Part shown: piece after piece, positions 26,225 through 35,427 of the stretch
Layout of the letters: each line of letters opens with the position of its first letter
Position numbering within the stretch: the first letter of the stretch is position 1
Assembly: GCF_003054195.1 (NCBI RefSeq)
Contig: NZ_QBKP01000011.1
Span: forward strand, 94,729-158,728
Direction: 5' to 3'
From: Gemmobacter caeni
GTDB lineage: Bacteria > Pseudomonadota > Alphaproteobacteria > Rhodobacterales > Rhodobacteraceae
DNA length: 64,000 nucleotides
Notes under the pieces: generated by a model
Told to the model about the DNA's origin: nothing
Seen by the model: the letters and a program-made list of their open reading frames with translations, nothing else
The model's database searches: none
Position numbers and translations under genes: made by a program

Positions 26225-26997
26225 GGTGCCTTGAACAGCTTTGAAAGATCGGCGGCCGCCTCGGTCAACCCCCAGGGCGGGTTCACCACGAACATGCCCG
26301 AGCCGATCATGCGATGCCCCGGACGCACGGGCGGAAAACGCACCTCGTGGCGCAGGTGGTCGGGGTGGGTCTGCTCCAGCCGGTCCAGCATCTCGCGATG
26401 CGCGCCCGAAGTCAGGATCGGATACCAGAGCATCAGGATGCCCACATTCCATTTGCGCGCGATGGCGGCGAAATGTTTGGGGATGTTCTGGTAGTCCTCT
26501 TTAACCTCATAGGACGGATCGCAAAGCAGCAGCCCGCGCCGGGGCGTGGGCGGCGTCAGCGCCAGCGCGAGGTCAAAGCCGTCGCGTTTGTAGATATGGG
26601 CCGGGAAATCCGCCATCGCCCCGGCCAGCGCGGCATGTTCCTGCGGGTGCAACTCGGCCAGATGGATATTGTCCATGTCACGCAGCGACAGCGCCGCCAC
26701 AAGCGGCGAGCCGGGATAGGCCATTTCCCCCCAGCGCCCGCGCACCGCGTTCAGCCGCTGACGGTAGGGATGGTCGGCGGGCAGACGGCGCTCCAGCACC
26801 GAAATGCCGCCTGCCGCCTCGCCGGTCTTCAGCGCCTCGTCGCTGCCTAGGTCATAAAGCCCGCGCCCGGCGTGCGTCTCGATATAGGTGAGCGGCTTGT
26901 CCTTCCCCACAAGATATTGCAGGGCTGAGGCCAGAAGCGCGTGCTTCTGCACATCGGCCGGGTTCCCGGCATGGTAGATATGTTGGTAAGACAGCAT
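26221..26997 (-). CDS. rlmJ: 23S rRNA (adenine(2030)-N6)-methyltransferase
   Basis: A 258-residue SAM-dependent methyltransferase that modifies A2030 of 23S rRNA. It has the family start LSYQHIYHAGNPADVQKH, the SAM segment YIETHAGRG, and DPSY (in LLCDPSYEVKEDY) as the catalytic N6-adenine motif. Length is close to that of E. coli RlmJ (280). It is the first gene of a coupled rlmJ-phzF-DUF1330 group. Confidence 0.92.
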   Translation of the reverse strand: MLSYQHIYHAGNPADVQKHALLASALQYLVGKDKPLTYIETHAGRGLYDLGSDEALKTGEAAGGISVLERRLPADHPYRQRLNAVRGRWGEMAYPGSPLVAALSLRDMDNIHLAELHPQEHAALAGAMADFPAHIYKRDGFDLALALTPPTPRRGLLLCDPSYEVKEDYQNIPKHFAAIARKWNVGILMLWYPILTSGAHREMLDRLEQTHPDHLRHEVRFPPVRPGHRMIGSGMFVVNPPWGLTEAAADLSKLFKAP

Positions 26998-27053
26998 GGG
27001 TCAGGCGTAGCCCCGGCAGGGCTGCGCCGCAAGAGAAATAGCCGTGAGCGGCG

Positions 27054-29063
27054 TCACAGCCGCGCGGCGAGCCGCGTGCCCTGGTCAATGGCGCGCTTGG
27101 CATCCAATTCCGCGGCCACATCGGCACCACCGATGATATGGAAGGCACGGCCCGCAGCCTCCAGCGCCGGGGCAAGGCTTCGGTCGGGGTCTTGCCCGGC
27201 GCAGATCACCACCGTATCGACGGGCAGAACCTGCGGTTCACCGTTGAGGGTGACAGCAAGCCCCTCGGGCGTGATCGCCTCATAGGCCACCCCGCCCAGC
27301 ATCTTCACGCGCTTCATCTGCAACGTGGCGCGGTGAATCCAGCCGGTCGTCTTGCCCAGCTTGCGCCCCGGCTTTTCGGGTTTACGCTGCAACAGCCAGA
27401 CCTGCCGCGCGGGCGCTTCGGGCTGCGGCCCTTCCGGGGCAAGGCCGCCCGCCACCTGTGCCGGATCGCCGACGCCCCATTCGCGGCGCCAGAGCGCCGG
27501 GTCCAGCGCGGGGCTGATGCCGTGATGGGTCAGGAATTCGGCAACATCGAAACCGATGCCGCCCGCCCCCACGACCGCCACGCGCTTCCCGACGGGGGCA
27601 CCCCGCAAGACATCGCGGTAGCCCAGAACCTGCGGCAGATCCTCGCCCGCGATTCCGGCGTGGCGCGGGGTGATGCCGGTCGCAAGGATGACCTCGTCAA
27701 AGCCCATCAGCATTTCGGGTGTTGCCTCGGTGTTCAGCCGCAGTTCGACGGTGGAGGCGGAGATGCTGGCCTCGAACCAGTCGATCAGCCCGCGAAACTC
27801 CTCCTTGCCGGGGATGCTGGCAGCCAGATGCAACTGCCCGCCCACGCGCGCGGCGCGGTCGAACAGCGCGACGACATGGCCGCGCCCGGCGGCAGTCAGC
27901 GCCGCAGACAGCCCGGCAGGCCCGGCACCGACTACGGCGATGCGGCGTGGCGCATCGGTTGGGGTGATCACCAACTCCGTCTCATGGCAGGCGCGCGGGT
28001 TCACAAGACAGGAGGTCAGCTTGCCGCTGAAGGTATGATCCAGACAGGCCTGATTACAGGCGATACAGGGCGCAATCTGCGCCGCACGGCCTGCCGCCGC
28101 CTTTGCCACGAAATCCGGGTCGGCAAGGAAGGGCCGCGCCATCGACACCATATCGGCCTGTCCACCGGCCAGCAGCCCTTCGGCCACATCCGGGGTGTTG
28201 ATGCGGTTCGAGGTAATGACCGGAATGCCGACCTCCGGGCGCAAGCGCCCGGTCAGATGCGCGAAGGCCGCGCGGGGAACCGAGGTCGCGATGGTCGGCA
28301 CCCGCGCCTCATGCCAGCCGATGCCGGTGTTCAGCACTGAAGCCCCCGCCGCCTCGATGGCTTTGGCCAGCGTCACGACCTCGTCCCAGGTGGAGCCATC
28401 GGGGATCAGGTCGATCAGCGAGATACGATAGATCAGGATCGCGTCGCCAATGGCGGCGCGCACCCGACGCACCACCTCCACCGGCAGGCGCATGCGGTTT
28501 TCGTAAGACCCGCCCCAGCGGTCGGTGCGACGGTTCACATGGGTTACGAGGAACTGGTTGAGGAAATAGCCCTCGGACCCCATCACCTCGACCCCGTCAT
28601 AACCGGCCTCGATGGCGCGGGCGGCGGCGGTCACGATGTCGGCGATCTGTTTCTCGATCCCTTCCTCGTCCAGTTCCTTCGGCGGGAAGGGTGAGATCGG
28701 CGATTTGACAGCAGAGGCCGAGACGCATTCCGGGCCATAGGCATAGCGACCCGCATGCAGGATCTGCATGGCGATCCGGCCCCCCGCATCATGTACGCGG
28801 TCGGTGACGATGCGGTGGTTGGCGATGTCCTGGGCGGTGAACAGGCCCGCCGCGCCGGGAAACACCCCACCCTCGCGGTTGGGTGCCATGCCGCCGGTGA
28901 CCATCAGCCCGACCCCGCCCCGCGCGCGCGTAGCGTAAAACTCCGCCACGCGGTTCCAGTCGCCGGTTTCCTCCAGTCCCGTGTGCATGGAGCCCATCAT
29001 CACGCGGTTGGGCAGCGTCACGGCGCCGAGCGTGATCGGCGACAGAAGATGTGGATAGGTCAT
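27054..29063 (-). CDS. fadH: NADPH-dependent 2,4-dienoyl-CoA reductase
   Basis: A 669-residue iron-sulfur flavoprotein; E. coli FadH has 672. An N-terminal FMN old-yellow-enzyme barrel (about 1-350) is followed by a [4Fe-4S] cluster motif (CIACNQACLDHTF with further Cys at CLVNPRAC), then FAD/NADPH Rossmann domains (AVVGAGPAGLSAA; AVVGAGGIGFD). It reduces 2,4-dienoyl-CoA in beta-oxidation of polyunsaturated acids. GGAGG precedes the ATG. Confidence 0.93.
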   Translation of the reverse strand: MTYPHLLSPITLGAVTLPNRVMMGSMHTGLEETGDWNRVAEFYATRARGGVGLMVTGGMAPNREGGVFPGAAGLFTAQDIANHRIVTDRVHDAGGRIAMQILHAGRYAYGPECVSASAVKSPISPFPPKELDEEGIEKQIADIVTAAARAIEAGYDGVEVMGSEGYFLNQFLVTHVNRRTDRWGGSYENRMRLPVEVVRRVRAAIGDAILIYRISLIDLIPDGSTWDEVVTLAKAIEAAGASVLNTGIGWHEARVPTIATSVPRAAFAHLTGRLRPEVGIPVITSNRINTPDVAEGLLAGGQADMVSMARPFLADPDFVAKAAAGRAAQIAPCIACNQACLDHTFSGKLTSCLVNPRACHETELVITPTDAPRRIAVVGAGPAGLSAALTAAGRGHVVALFDRAARVGGQLHLAASIPGKEEFRGLIDWFEASISASTVELRLNTEATPEMLMGFDEVILATGITPRHAGIAGEDLPQVLGYRDVLRGAPVGKRVAVVGAGGIGFDVAEFLTHHGISPALDPALWRREWGVGDPAQVAGGLAPEGPQPEAPARQVWLLQRKPEKPGRKLGKTTGWIHRATLQMKRVKMLGGVAYEAITPEGLAVTLNGEPQVLPVDTVVICAGQDPDRSLAPALEAAGRAFHIIGGADVAAELDAKRAIDQGTRLAARL

Positions 29064-29143
29064 GCGGCTGGCTCCTCCCGTAGCGTGGGCAGACTGGCAA
29101 AGCCGCCCGCCGGTGTCACGGCCAACGCTGCGTCACGAACGGA

Positions 29144-29581
29144 TCAGAACACCACGCCCATGCGGAGGATAAAGCAGCCGAAGGGGCGGTTTTCTGTGCA
29201 GCGGACCACGGCGTAACAGCCGGGGGCATGGGCGTAGAAGGCCTGCCGCTCGATAGATCGGGCCGCTGCACCTTCGGGCAGGGCGGGGCGCAGCACATCC
29301 AGCGCGTCGACATGAACCGGATCGGGGCGGTCGCCCGCGCCGTCGCGTTCCATCCACAGGGCCCCATAGTCGGTGAAGCCGTCCAGCGGCATCAGCTTGG
29401 TGATCAGGCGCAGCCCCTCGACCACATCAAGGCCCGCCAGATCAACCACGCGTCCGCTGCGGGTGGGCAGTGCGAAGGCCGGGTAATTGCTGTCCACCAC
29501 CGCAAGCTCGTCGCCATGACCCATGCGCATCAGCACATCCAGCAGATCGGGCGTAACCCGCGGGTCGATCCCCTTCAGCAT
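29144..29581 (-). CDS. RbsD/FucU-family sugar mutarotase
   Basis: A 145-residue RbsD/FucU-type protein: MLKGIDPRVTPDLLDVLMRMGHGDELAVVDSNYPA is the family start, with the catalytic His in GHGDEL and a C-terminal Tyr/Asn region. FucU members interconvert anomers of fucose and related sugars. There is no fucose catabolic gene in the window, so the sugar is unknown. GGGAGG lies upstream of the ATG. The gene is divergent from the hypothetical gene at 29654. Confidence 0.85.
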   Translation of the reverse strand: MLKGIDPRVTPDLLDVLMRMGHGDELAVVDSNYPAFALPTRSGRVVDLAGLDVVEGLRLITKLMPLDGFTDYGALWMERDGAGDRPDPVHVDALDVLRPALPEGAAARSIERQAFYAHAPGCYAVVRCTENRPFGCFILRMGVVF

Positions 29582-29653
29582 CGGCGCCTCCCTGCCGGTT
29601 GAGGCCGCGGCGGAAAGGGCGTATCCCCGCCGCGACTGGATTAGGAGCAAAGC

Positions 29654-30268
29654 ATGGACGCAACGGCGGTGGAAGCCCTGTTTACCCGCAGCGACGGCAG
29701 CTATCTCTGTGCCCGCTGGGGACGCCCCATCGTGCCGGTGGTCTTTGGCGTCGAAGATGCGACGCTGTCGGTGGTAAAAGGCGCCATCGAGGCGGTGGTG
29801 ACACTTGCCGGGCATCGCATGGCCGAGACCGATCCGGAACTTGGCGCCAATCTGATGGTGTTCTTCTTCCGCGACTGGGCAGAGCTGCCGCAGGTGCCGA
29901 ACCTCGACCGGCTGGTGCCGGATTTGGCGCCGCTGTGTGAGCGTCTGGCGGCGGCGGGCGCAAACCAGTATCGCGCCTTCCGCTTTGACGAAGCGGGCGC
30001 AATCCGCGCGGTCTTCGTCTTCATCCGCATGGATGATGTGTTGTCCGAGATGCCTGCGGAGACGCTGGCGCTGTCGCAGGCGGCGCAGGTGATCCTGCTC
30101 TGGTCGGATACAGCCTTTGCCGGGATCTCGCCCCTGGCGCGGGTGGGCGAGGCTGTGGTGTTGCGCCCCGAGATCGGCGCGGTGATCCGCGCCGCCTATG
30201 ATCCGGTGATGCCGGTCGTGGCGCGTGAGGCGAGCCATGCCCTGCGTCTGGCGGCGCGGATCGGATGA
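29654..30268 (+). CDS. Conserved hypothetical protein (204 residues)
   Basis: I do not recognise a characterised family. The product is soluble, acidic, without signal peptide or transmembrane helix; a segment SDGSYLCARWGRPIVPVVFGVED near the start and two FVF/FIRM beta strands suggest an alpha/beta fold. AGGAG lies 8 bases before the ATG. Codon use matches the neighbours. It is upstream of ybgC but separated by a hairpin. Confidence 0.75.
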   Translation: MDATAVEALFTRSDGSYLCARWGRPIVPVVFGVEDATLSVVKGAIEAVVTLAGHRMAETDPELGANLMVFFFRDWAELPQVPNLDRLVPDLAPLCERLAAAGANQYRAFRFDEAGAIRAVFVFIRMDDVLSEMPAETLALSQAAQVILLWSDTAFAGISPLARVGEAVVLRPEIGAVIRAAYDPVMPVVAREASHALRLAARIG

Positions 30269-30274
30269 AGGGAA

Positions 30275-30342
30275 GGGGGCTTTCCGCCCCCTCGCCCCTT
30301 CGGGGCTCACCCCCGAGGATATTTGAACCAAGGTGAAAGCAG
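30275..30342 (+). repeat. G/C hairpin and GAGGATATTT-type intergenic element before ybgC
   Basis: GGGGGC/GCCCCC forms a hairpin at 30275-30291. It is followed by a CCCCTTCGGGG hairpin and by GAGGATATTTGAACC, then AAGGTGAAAG, which serves as the ybgC ribosome-binding site. A similar element (CGGGATATTTTGGAGACAG) precedes the gene at 62033. I believe such units recur between genes in Rhodobacteraceae, but only these two are visible here. Confidence 0.45.
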
Positions 30343-30738
30343 ATGAGCCATAGCCATGCCGTGCGGGTCTATTACGAGGACACCGATCTTGCCGGGATCG
30401 TCTATTACGCCAACTACCTGAAATTCATCGAACGCGGGCGCAGTGAGTGGGTGCGTACGCGGGGGCTGGATCAGGCGCGCCTGAAGGCGGAAACCGGCAT
30501 TGTCTTTGCGGTGCGGCGGGTCGAGGCCGATTACCTGCGGTCTGCGGTGTTTGACGATCTTCTGACCGTGACGACTGAGTTGCGGGCGCTGGGCGGGGCG
30601 CGGATCGACCTCTGGCAGCAGGTTCTGCGCGGGGAAGAGGTGCTTTTTACCGCGCAGGTGACGCTCGTCTGCATGGGACGCGATGGCCGTGCACATCGCC
30701 TGCCGGGTGAGATCCGGGCGCTTCTGGCGCAGGGTTGA
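30343..30738 (+). CDS. ybgC: Tol-Pal-associated acyl-CoA thioesterase
   Basis: A 131-residue hotdog-fold thioesterase. YYEDTDLAGIVYYANYLKFIERGR contains the catalytic Asp and the YANY/FIERGR signature of the 4-hydroxybenzoyl-CoA thioesterase/YbgC group. It hydrolyses acyl-CoA or acyl-ACP and is the usual first gene of the tol-pal cluster. AAGGTGAAAG precedes the ATG. Confidence 0.94.
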   Translation: MSHSHAVRVYYEDTDLAGIVYYANYLKFIERGRSEWVRTRGLDQARLKAETGIVFAVRRVEADYLRSAVFDDLLTVTTELRALGGARIDLWQQVLRGEEVLFTAQVTLVCMGRDGRAHRLPGEIRALLAQG

Positions 30739-30800
30739 CGCCGGTGCATGGCGGTTATGATGCAGGGATGGGCGGCAAATCGCATCCTGACGAGGATGTG

Positions 30801-30830
30801 TTGGCAATCCCCCTCAAAACCGGATAGAAT
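30801..30830 (+). promoter_or_regulatory. Candidate sigma70 promoter for tolQRA
   Basis: TTGGCA (30801-30806) and TAGAAT (30825-30830) are separated by 18 bases, about 50 bases before the tolQ ATG. A small inverted repeat CATCCT-GACG-AGGATG lies just upstream (30783-30798) and could end ybgC transcripts or bind a regulator. Confidence 0.5.
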
Positions 30831-30881
30831 CGCCTGTAATAACGGGCCGACGAATGGACCCGATGGTAACGAGCAGGCGTA

Positions 30882-31577
30882 ATGGACACGAACACCCTTG
30901 CGATGGCGCAGGAGATTGATTTCTCCCTGCTCGCGCTTTTCGCGCGCGCAACCTTCACCGTGAAACTGGTCATGATCGGCCTTCTGGTCATGTCGGTCTG
31001 GTCCTGGGCGATCATCATCCGAAAACATCTGATGTTCCGCGCCGCGCGGGGCGAGGCGTCGATCTTTGACCGGGCCTTCTGGTCGGGTGAGCCGCTGGAC
31101 GAATTGTTCGAAAAGATCGGCCCTGCACCGGAAGGGCAGAGCGAGAAGATCTTTGCCGCCGGGATGATCGAATGGCGGCGCAGCCACCGGCAGGATGGCG
31201 GGCTGATTGCCGGGGCGCAGTCGCGTATCGACCGGGCCATGGATGTGGCCATCGCGCGGGAAAGCGAAAGGCTCAATGCCGGGCTGAGCTTCCTTGCGAC
31301 CGTGGGCTCAACCGCGCCGTTCATCGGGCTTTTCGGTACCGTTTACGGGATCATGCACGCCTTCACGCAGATCGCGGCAACCAAGAACACCGACCTGGCC
31401 ACCGTGGCGCCGGGCATCGCCGAGGCGCTGATGGCGACCGGCATCGGCCTTGTCGCCGCCATTCCGGCGGTGGTGTTCTACAACAAGCTGAATGCCGACA
31501 GCGAACGCATCCTTGGCGGTTACGAGGCTTTCGCCGACGAATTCGCCACCATCCTCTCGCGCCAGCTGGACGCCTGA
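30882..31577 (+). CDS. tolQ: Tol-Pal system proton channel protein TolQ
   Basis: A 231-residue inner-membrane protein of the MotA/TolQ/ExbB family. There are three hydrophobic spans: residues about 25-45, and the pair in the C-terminal half (FLATVGSTAPFIGLFGTVYGIM and the GIAEALMATGIGLVAAIPAVVFYN block). It forms the TolQ5-TolR2 proton-driven motor that energises TolA for outer-membrane constriction at division. Confidence 0.95.
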   Translation: MDTNTLAMAQEIDFSLLALFARATFTVKLVMIGLLVMSVWSWAIIIRKHLMFRAARGEASIFDRAFWSGEPLDELFEKIGPAPEGQSEKIFAAGMIEWRRSHRQDGGLIAGAQSRIDRAMDVAIARESERLNAGLSFLATVGSTAPFIGLFGTVYGIMHAFTQIAATKNTDLATVAPGIAEALMATGIGLVAAIPAVVFYNKLNADSERILGGYEAFADEFATILSRQLDA

Positions 31578-31580
31578 GCC

Positions 31581-32078
31581 ATGGGGGCCGGGGTCGCCAA
31601 GAAATCGGGCGGAGGCGGGCGTCGCGGGCGGCGTCGCGGCCATTCCAGCGCCATGGCCGATATCAACATCACGCCTTTCGTGGACGTGATGCTGGTGCTT
31701 CTGATCATCTTCATGGTGGCGGCACCGATGCTGACCGTCGGCGTGCCGGTGAAGCTGCCGGAAACGGCGGCGGCCAGTCTGCCGACCGAACAGGAAAAGC
31801 CGCTGGCCATCACCATCGGGGCTGATGGCAAGCTGTTCCTGATGAACAGCGAGGCCGAAGAGGCGTCGCTGATCCCGCAGCTTCAGGCCATCGCGGCCGA
31901 ACGCAGTTCGGACAAGATCTTCCTGCGGGCTGACGGCACCGTGCCTTATGAACGCGTGGCGCAGGTCATGGGGGCGCTGAATGCGGCAGGCTTCCGCAAT
32001 ATCGGTCTGGTCACAGACAGCAATGGCCCGCTGATGGGCGCAGCCGCCGGTGGCGCCGCCGCCGAGCCGAACCAGTAG
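31581..32078 (+). CDS. tolR: Tol-Pal system protein TolR
   Basis: A 165-residue ExbD/TolR protein. One transmembrane helix follows NITPFVDVMLVLLIIFMV, and its Asp is the proton-path residue. A basic Gly/Arg-rich N-terminus (GGGGRRGRRRG) is cytoplasmic and the C-terminal domain is periplasmic. It starts 3 bases after the tolQ stop. Confidence 0.94.
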   Translation: MGAGVAKKSGGGGRRGRRRGHSSAMADINITPFVDVMLVLLIIFMVAAPMLTVGVPVKLPETAAASLPTEQEKPLAITIGADGKLFLMNSEAEEASLIPQLQAIAAERSSDKIFLRADGTVPYERVAQVMGALNAAGFRNIGLVTDSNGPLMGAAAGGAAAEPNQ

Positions 32079-32088
32079 GGTGGGACCG

Positions 32089-33318
32089 ATGCTGCGGGCT
32101 TGGCTGGGCAGGGTCGACAGAAGCGTCTGGATCTCCGGTTCGGGGCATCTGGTCGTGATCCTGTGGGTTCTGTTCGGTGATGTGCTGTTCAGTCCGCCGC
32201 CACCGCCCGAACCCGAGGTCATGTCGGTCGATACGCTGACCGAGGCGGAGTTTGCGGCGCTTGAGGCAGCTTCGGGGGGGCAGGAAAGCACCGAGGAGCC
32301 GCAGGACAGCGCGCCCCCGGCATCCGTGCGCCCGCCGGAGCGGCCCGAACCGCCTGCCGCCGAACCTCCGCCGGAGCAGGTGGCAGAGCAGACGCCGCCG
32401 CCGGAACCCGCGCCGGAACCCGAGGTCGAGCCGCAACCCGAAGAGGTTCCGGTTGCCGAAACCGCACAACCCGAACCCGTGCCTGAACCCGTTGCCCCTC
32501 CGGCCGAGCAGGAGCAGCCTGTGGCGGTGATCCCGTCTTCGGTCGTTCCGCGCCCGCGCCCGGCGCAGCGCGTGGCCCCGACGCCGGAAGACGCACCCGA
32601 AGAGGATGTGCCCGAGGCCGAACAGGTTCAGGAGCGCGTGGCCGAGGAGGCACCGCCCGAGGCTCCTGTGGTCGAACAGGAGCAGGAGGCGACCGCGCCG
32701 CCCGAAGCCACGACCGAAGTCGTGACCGAGGCAACCGAGACGCAGGAAGCGCCGCAACTGGCGCCGACCGCGTCGAAACGGCCGCGGTCACGTCCGGCGC
32801 GTCCCGATCCGGTGGCAAAACCCGCTGAGCAGCCGAAGCCGAGCCAGACTGCGACGGCGCAAAGCCCCTCGCAATCGCAGTCCGACCGGGCGGCGACAGA
32901 TGCCGCTTTGGCGGAGGCGCTGGGCGAGGCCACGGAAACACCCGCGCCCAAGCCTGCGAACCAGAACAGCGCGCCCGGTCGTGGCCTTGCCGCCAACGGG
33001 CCGCCGATGTCCTCGGGGGAAAAGGACGCATTGCGTGTCGCGGTGGAGCGGTGCTGGAACGTCGGCTCGCTCTCGACCGAGGCGCAGCGTGCCATCGTGA
33101 CGGTGCACGTCACCATCGGCGCCGACAAGAAGCCGGTGGCGACCTCGATCGAACTGGCAAGTTCGACTGCCTCCGATGCGGCGACACGGCAGGCCTTCGA
33201 AGCAGCCCGCCGTGCGATCCTGCGCTGTGGTTCGCAGGGTTTCCCGCTGCCGGACGAAAAATATGAGACCTGGCGCGAGCTGGAGCTGATCTTCGACAAG
33301 GGGAGGGTCGGGCTGTGA
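32089..33318 (+). CDS. tolA: Tol-Pal system protein TolA with a Pro/Glu-rich stalk
   Basis: A 409-residue protein. The N-terminal membrane anchor (about 15-34) keeps the S-x-x-x-H pattern ([11 protein letters not shown]) that couples TolA to TolQR. Residues about 36-300 are a low-complexity stalk rich in Pro, Glu and Ala rather than the Ala/Lys helix of E. coli TolA. The C-terminal TolA/TonB-like domain (about 315-409) has two Cys (VERCWN, ILRCGS) and ends in [18 protein letters not shown] precedes the ATG. Confidence 0.85.
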   Translation: MLRAWLGRVDRSVWISGSGHLVVILWVLFGDVLFSPPPPPEPEVMSVDTLTEAEFAALEAASGGQESTEEPQDSAPPASVRPPERPEPPAAEPPPEQVAEQTPPPEPAPEPEVEPQPEEVPVAETAQPEPVPEPVAPPAEQEQPVAVIPSSVVPRPRPAQRVAPTPEDAPEEDVPEAEQVQERVAEEAPPEAPVVEQEQEATAPPEATTEVVTEATETQEAPQLAPTASKRPRSRPARPDPVAKPAEQPKPSQTATAQSPSQSQSDRAATDAALAEALGEATETPAPKPANQNSAPGRGLAANGPPMSSGEKDALRVAVERCWNVGSLSTEAQRAIVTVHVTIGADKKPVATSIELASSTASDAATRQAFEAARRAILRCGSQGFPLPDEKYETWRELELIFDKGRVGL

Positions 33319-33475
33319 ACCGGACACCCCGCAGGAAGGACTTCGCGGCGCGGCGATACAGACAGCCGGGGCAACCCGGACGGAACCGGGGAAGGGCCTG
33401 CGCGCTTTCCCCTTTTGGACAGGCAGGCTGCGGGCTGAAAAGCAAGTCAGTCGCAGGAACAGGAACGAGGGTCAG

Positions 33476-34801
33476 ATGAGCCGTCTCCGCCAATTCTTCA
33501 CCGCCGTCGCGGCCGTGGCCGCCCTGGCCGCGCCGGCGATGGTTGCTACCAAGGCCGAAGCCCGGCTGACACTCAACCTTGGCAATCCGGTTGTGGAGCC
33601 AATGCCCTTCGCACTGCCCACCTTCGTCGACGAAGGCGGGGCGGGCGATCTGGCGGCAAAGATTTCGCAGGTGGTGGCGGCCGATCTGGCAGGCACCGGC
33701 CTGTTCGAACAGATCCCCTCCACCGCCTATATCCAGCAGATCACCTCTTTCGGGGCGCCGGTTTCATATCCTGACTGGCAGGCGATCAATGCGCAGGCGC
33801 TGGTGACCGGCGCGGTGCAGACCTCGGGCGGGCAGGTCGTGGTAAAGTTCCGCCTGCATGACGTCTTTGCCAATGGCGAGATGGGCGAAGGGCTGCAATT
33901 CGTCGGCACGACCGACAGCTGGCGCCGCATGGCGCACAAGGTTGCCGATGCCGTCTACAGCCGCATCACCGGCGAAACCGGCTATTTTGACAGCCGGGTC
34001 GTCTATGTCTCGGAAAGCGGCCCGAAGAACCAGCGCCAGAAGCGCCTTGCGGTGATGGATTACGACGGGGCAAACACCAGCTTCCTGACGGATTCGGCCT
34101 CCATTGTGCTGGCGCCGCGGTTCTCGCCCACCGGCGACCGCATTCTGTTCACCTCCTATTCTTCGGGCTTTCCGCAGATCTATCTGATGGATGTCGGCAG
34201 CCTTGCAATCCGTGGTCTGGGCGAACAGCCGGGCACCATGACCTTTGCGCCGCGCTTTTCGCCCGATGGGCGCACCGTGGTGTTCAGCCTTGAACGGGGT
34301 GGCAATACCGACATTTACTCGCTGGACATCGGCTCGGGCCAGCTGTCGCAGCTGACCAACTCGCCCGCCATCGAAACCGCGCCCTCGTTCAGCCCGGATG
34401 GCAGCCAGATCGTGTTTGAAAGTGATCGCTCGGGCAATCAGCAGATCTATATCATGCCCGCCCGTGGTGGCGAGCCGACCCGGATCTCGGGCGGTGCCGG
34501 TCGCTATGGCACCCCGGTCTGGAGCCCGCGTGGCGACTACATCGCCTTTACCAAGCAAAACCAGGGCCGCTTCCACATCGGGGTGATGCTGACGGACGGG
34601 ACCGAGGAAAAGTTGCTGACCGCCTCCTATCTGGACGAAGGCCCGACCTGGTCGCCGAATGGCCGGGTCATCATGTTCACCCGGCAGGATGCGGGCGGCG
34701 AACCGGCGCTTTATTCGGTGGATGTTTCGGGGCGCAACCTGCGCAAGGTGGCCACTACGGGCGCCGCCTCGGACCCGGCCTGGTCGCCGCTGCTGCCGTA
34801 A
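33476..34801 (+). CDS. tolB: Tol-Pal system beta-propeller protein TolB
   Basis: A 441-residue periplasmic protein. A signal peptide ending near AEA is followed by the N-terminal TolB domain (about 30-160) and repeated WD40-like blades with the PRFSPDG/PSFSPDG signature. TolB shuttles between Pal and OmpA/Lpp and the TolA C-terminus. GAGGG lies before the ATG. There are 157 bases between tolA and tolB with no gene seen, enough for a separate promoter. Confidence 0.96.
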   Translation: MSRLRQFFTAVAAVAALAAPAMVATKAEARLTLNLGNPVVEPMPFALPTFVDEGGAGDLAAKISQVVAADLAGTGLFEQIPSTAYIQQITSFGAPVSYPDWQAINAQALVTGAVQTSGGQVVVKFRLHDVFANGEMGEGLQFVGTTDSWRRMAHKVADAVYSRITGETGYFDSRVVYVSESGPKNQRQKRLAVMDYDGANTSFLTDSASIVLAPRFSPTGDRILFTSYSSGFPQIYLMDVGSLAIRGLGEQPGTMTFAPRFSPDGRTVVFSLERGGNTDIYSLDIGSGQLSQLTNSPAIETAPSFSPDGSQIVFESDRSGNQQIYIMPARGGEPTRISGGAGRYGTPVWSPRGDYIAFTKQNQGRFHIGVMLTDGTEEKLLTASYLDEGPTWSPNGRVIMFTRQDAGGEPALYSVDVSGRNLRKVATTGAASDPAWSPLLP

Positions 34802-34895
34802 CCGTAACAAACCTCACGCCGCCGTCATTCCCCCCGGCGGCGGAACTCTGATAAGCTGGCCTGGTCGAGCTGGCACAACGAAGGACAGAAAAGAT

Positions 34896-35423
34896 ATGGC
34901 GTATACTGCGAAAGCTCTGATGTTGCTGGCCGTTCTGGGTCTGGCAGCTTGTAACAACCCTGATCGCTACGGTGCGGGCGGCGCCGGTGGTGCAGGCGGT
35001 GCGGGTGGTGCCGGTGGCATCGGCTCGCAAGGGCTCGGTGGCCCCAGCGACCCCAACTCGGTGGCCTATTTCAACCAGACCATCGGTGACCGCGTGCTGT
35101 TCCTTGTCGACCAGTCGACCCTGTCGCCCGAGGCGCAGACCATTCTGGCGCAGCAGGCGCAATGGCTGCAAAGCCATGCCGACTACGCGATCATCGTCGA
35201 AGGCCACGCCGACGAACAGGGCACGCGTGAATACAACCTTGCCCTCGGCGCCCGTCGCGCCAGCGCGGTGCAGAACTATCTGATCTCGCAGGGCGTTGCG
35301 GCCCACCGGATGCGGACCATTTCCTACGGCAAGGAGCGCCCGGTCGAGGTGTGCCCGTCGGAAGCCTGTTTCTCGAAGAACCGTCGCGCGGTGACCGTGC
35401 TGTCGATGGGGGCGGGGGCCTGA
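34896..35423 (+). CDS. pal: Peptidoglycan-associated lipoprotein Pal
   Basis: A 175-residue outer-membrane lipoprotein. The lipobox LAAC places the modified Cys at residue 19. A Gly-Gly-Ala repeat (about residues 26-42) links to an OmpA-like peptidoglycan-binding domain with VEGHADEQGTREYNLALGARRA, the standard signature. AAGGA precedes the ATG at 34896. Confidence 0.96.
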   Translation: MAYTAKALMLLAVLGLAACNNPDRYGAGGAGGAGGAGGAGGIGSQGLGGPSDPNSVAYFNQTIGDRVLFLVDQSTLSPEAQTILAQQAQWLQSHADYAIIVEGHADEQGTREYNLALGARRASAVQNYLISQGVAAHRMRTISYGKERPVEVCPSEACFSKNRRAVTVLSMGAGA

Positions 35424-35427
35424 GCCG

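Noticed and set aside
29144..30331. Fusion of the FucU-like gene with an upstream frame
   Set aside because: The upstream part mirrors the plus-strand gene 29654-30268; a clear GGGAGG and ATG at 29581 mark the real start.
34970..35030. Gly-Gly-Ala coding repeat in pal as a possible DNA repeat element
   Set aside because: It is an in-frame flexible linker after the lipobox; no wider repeat structure.
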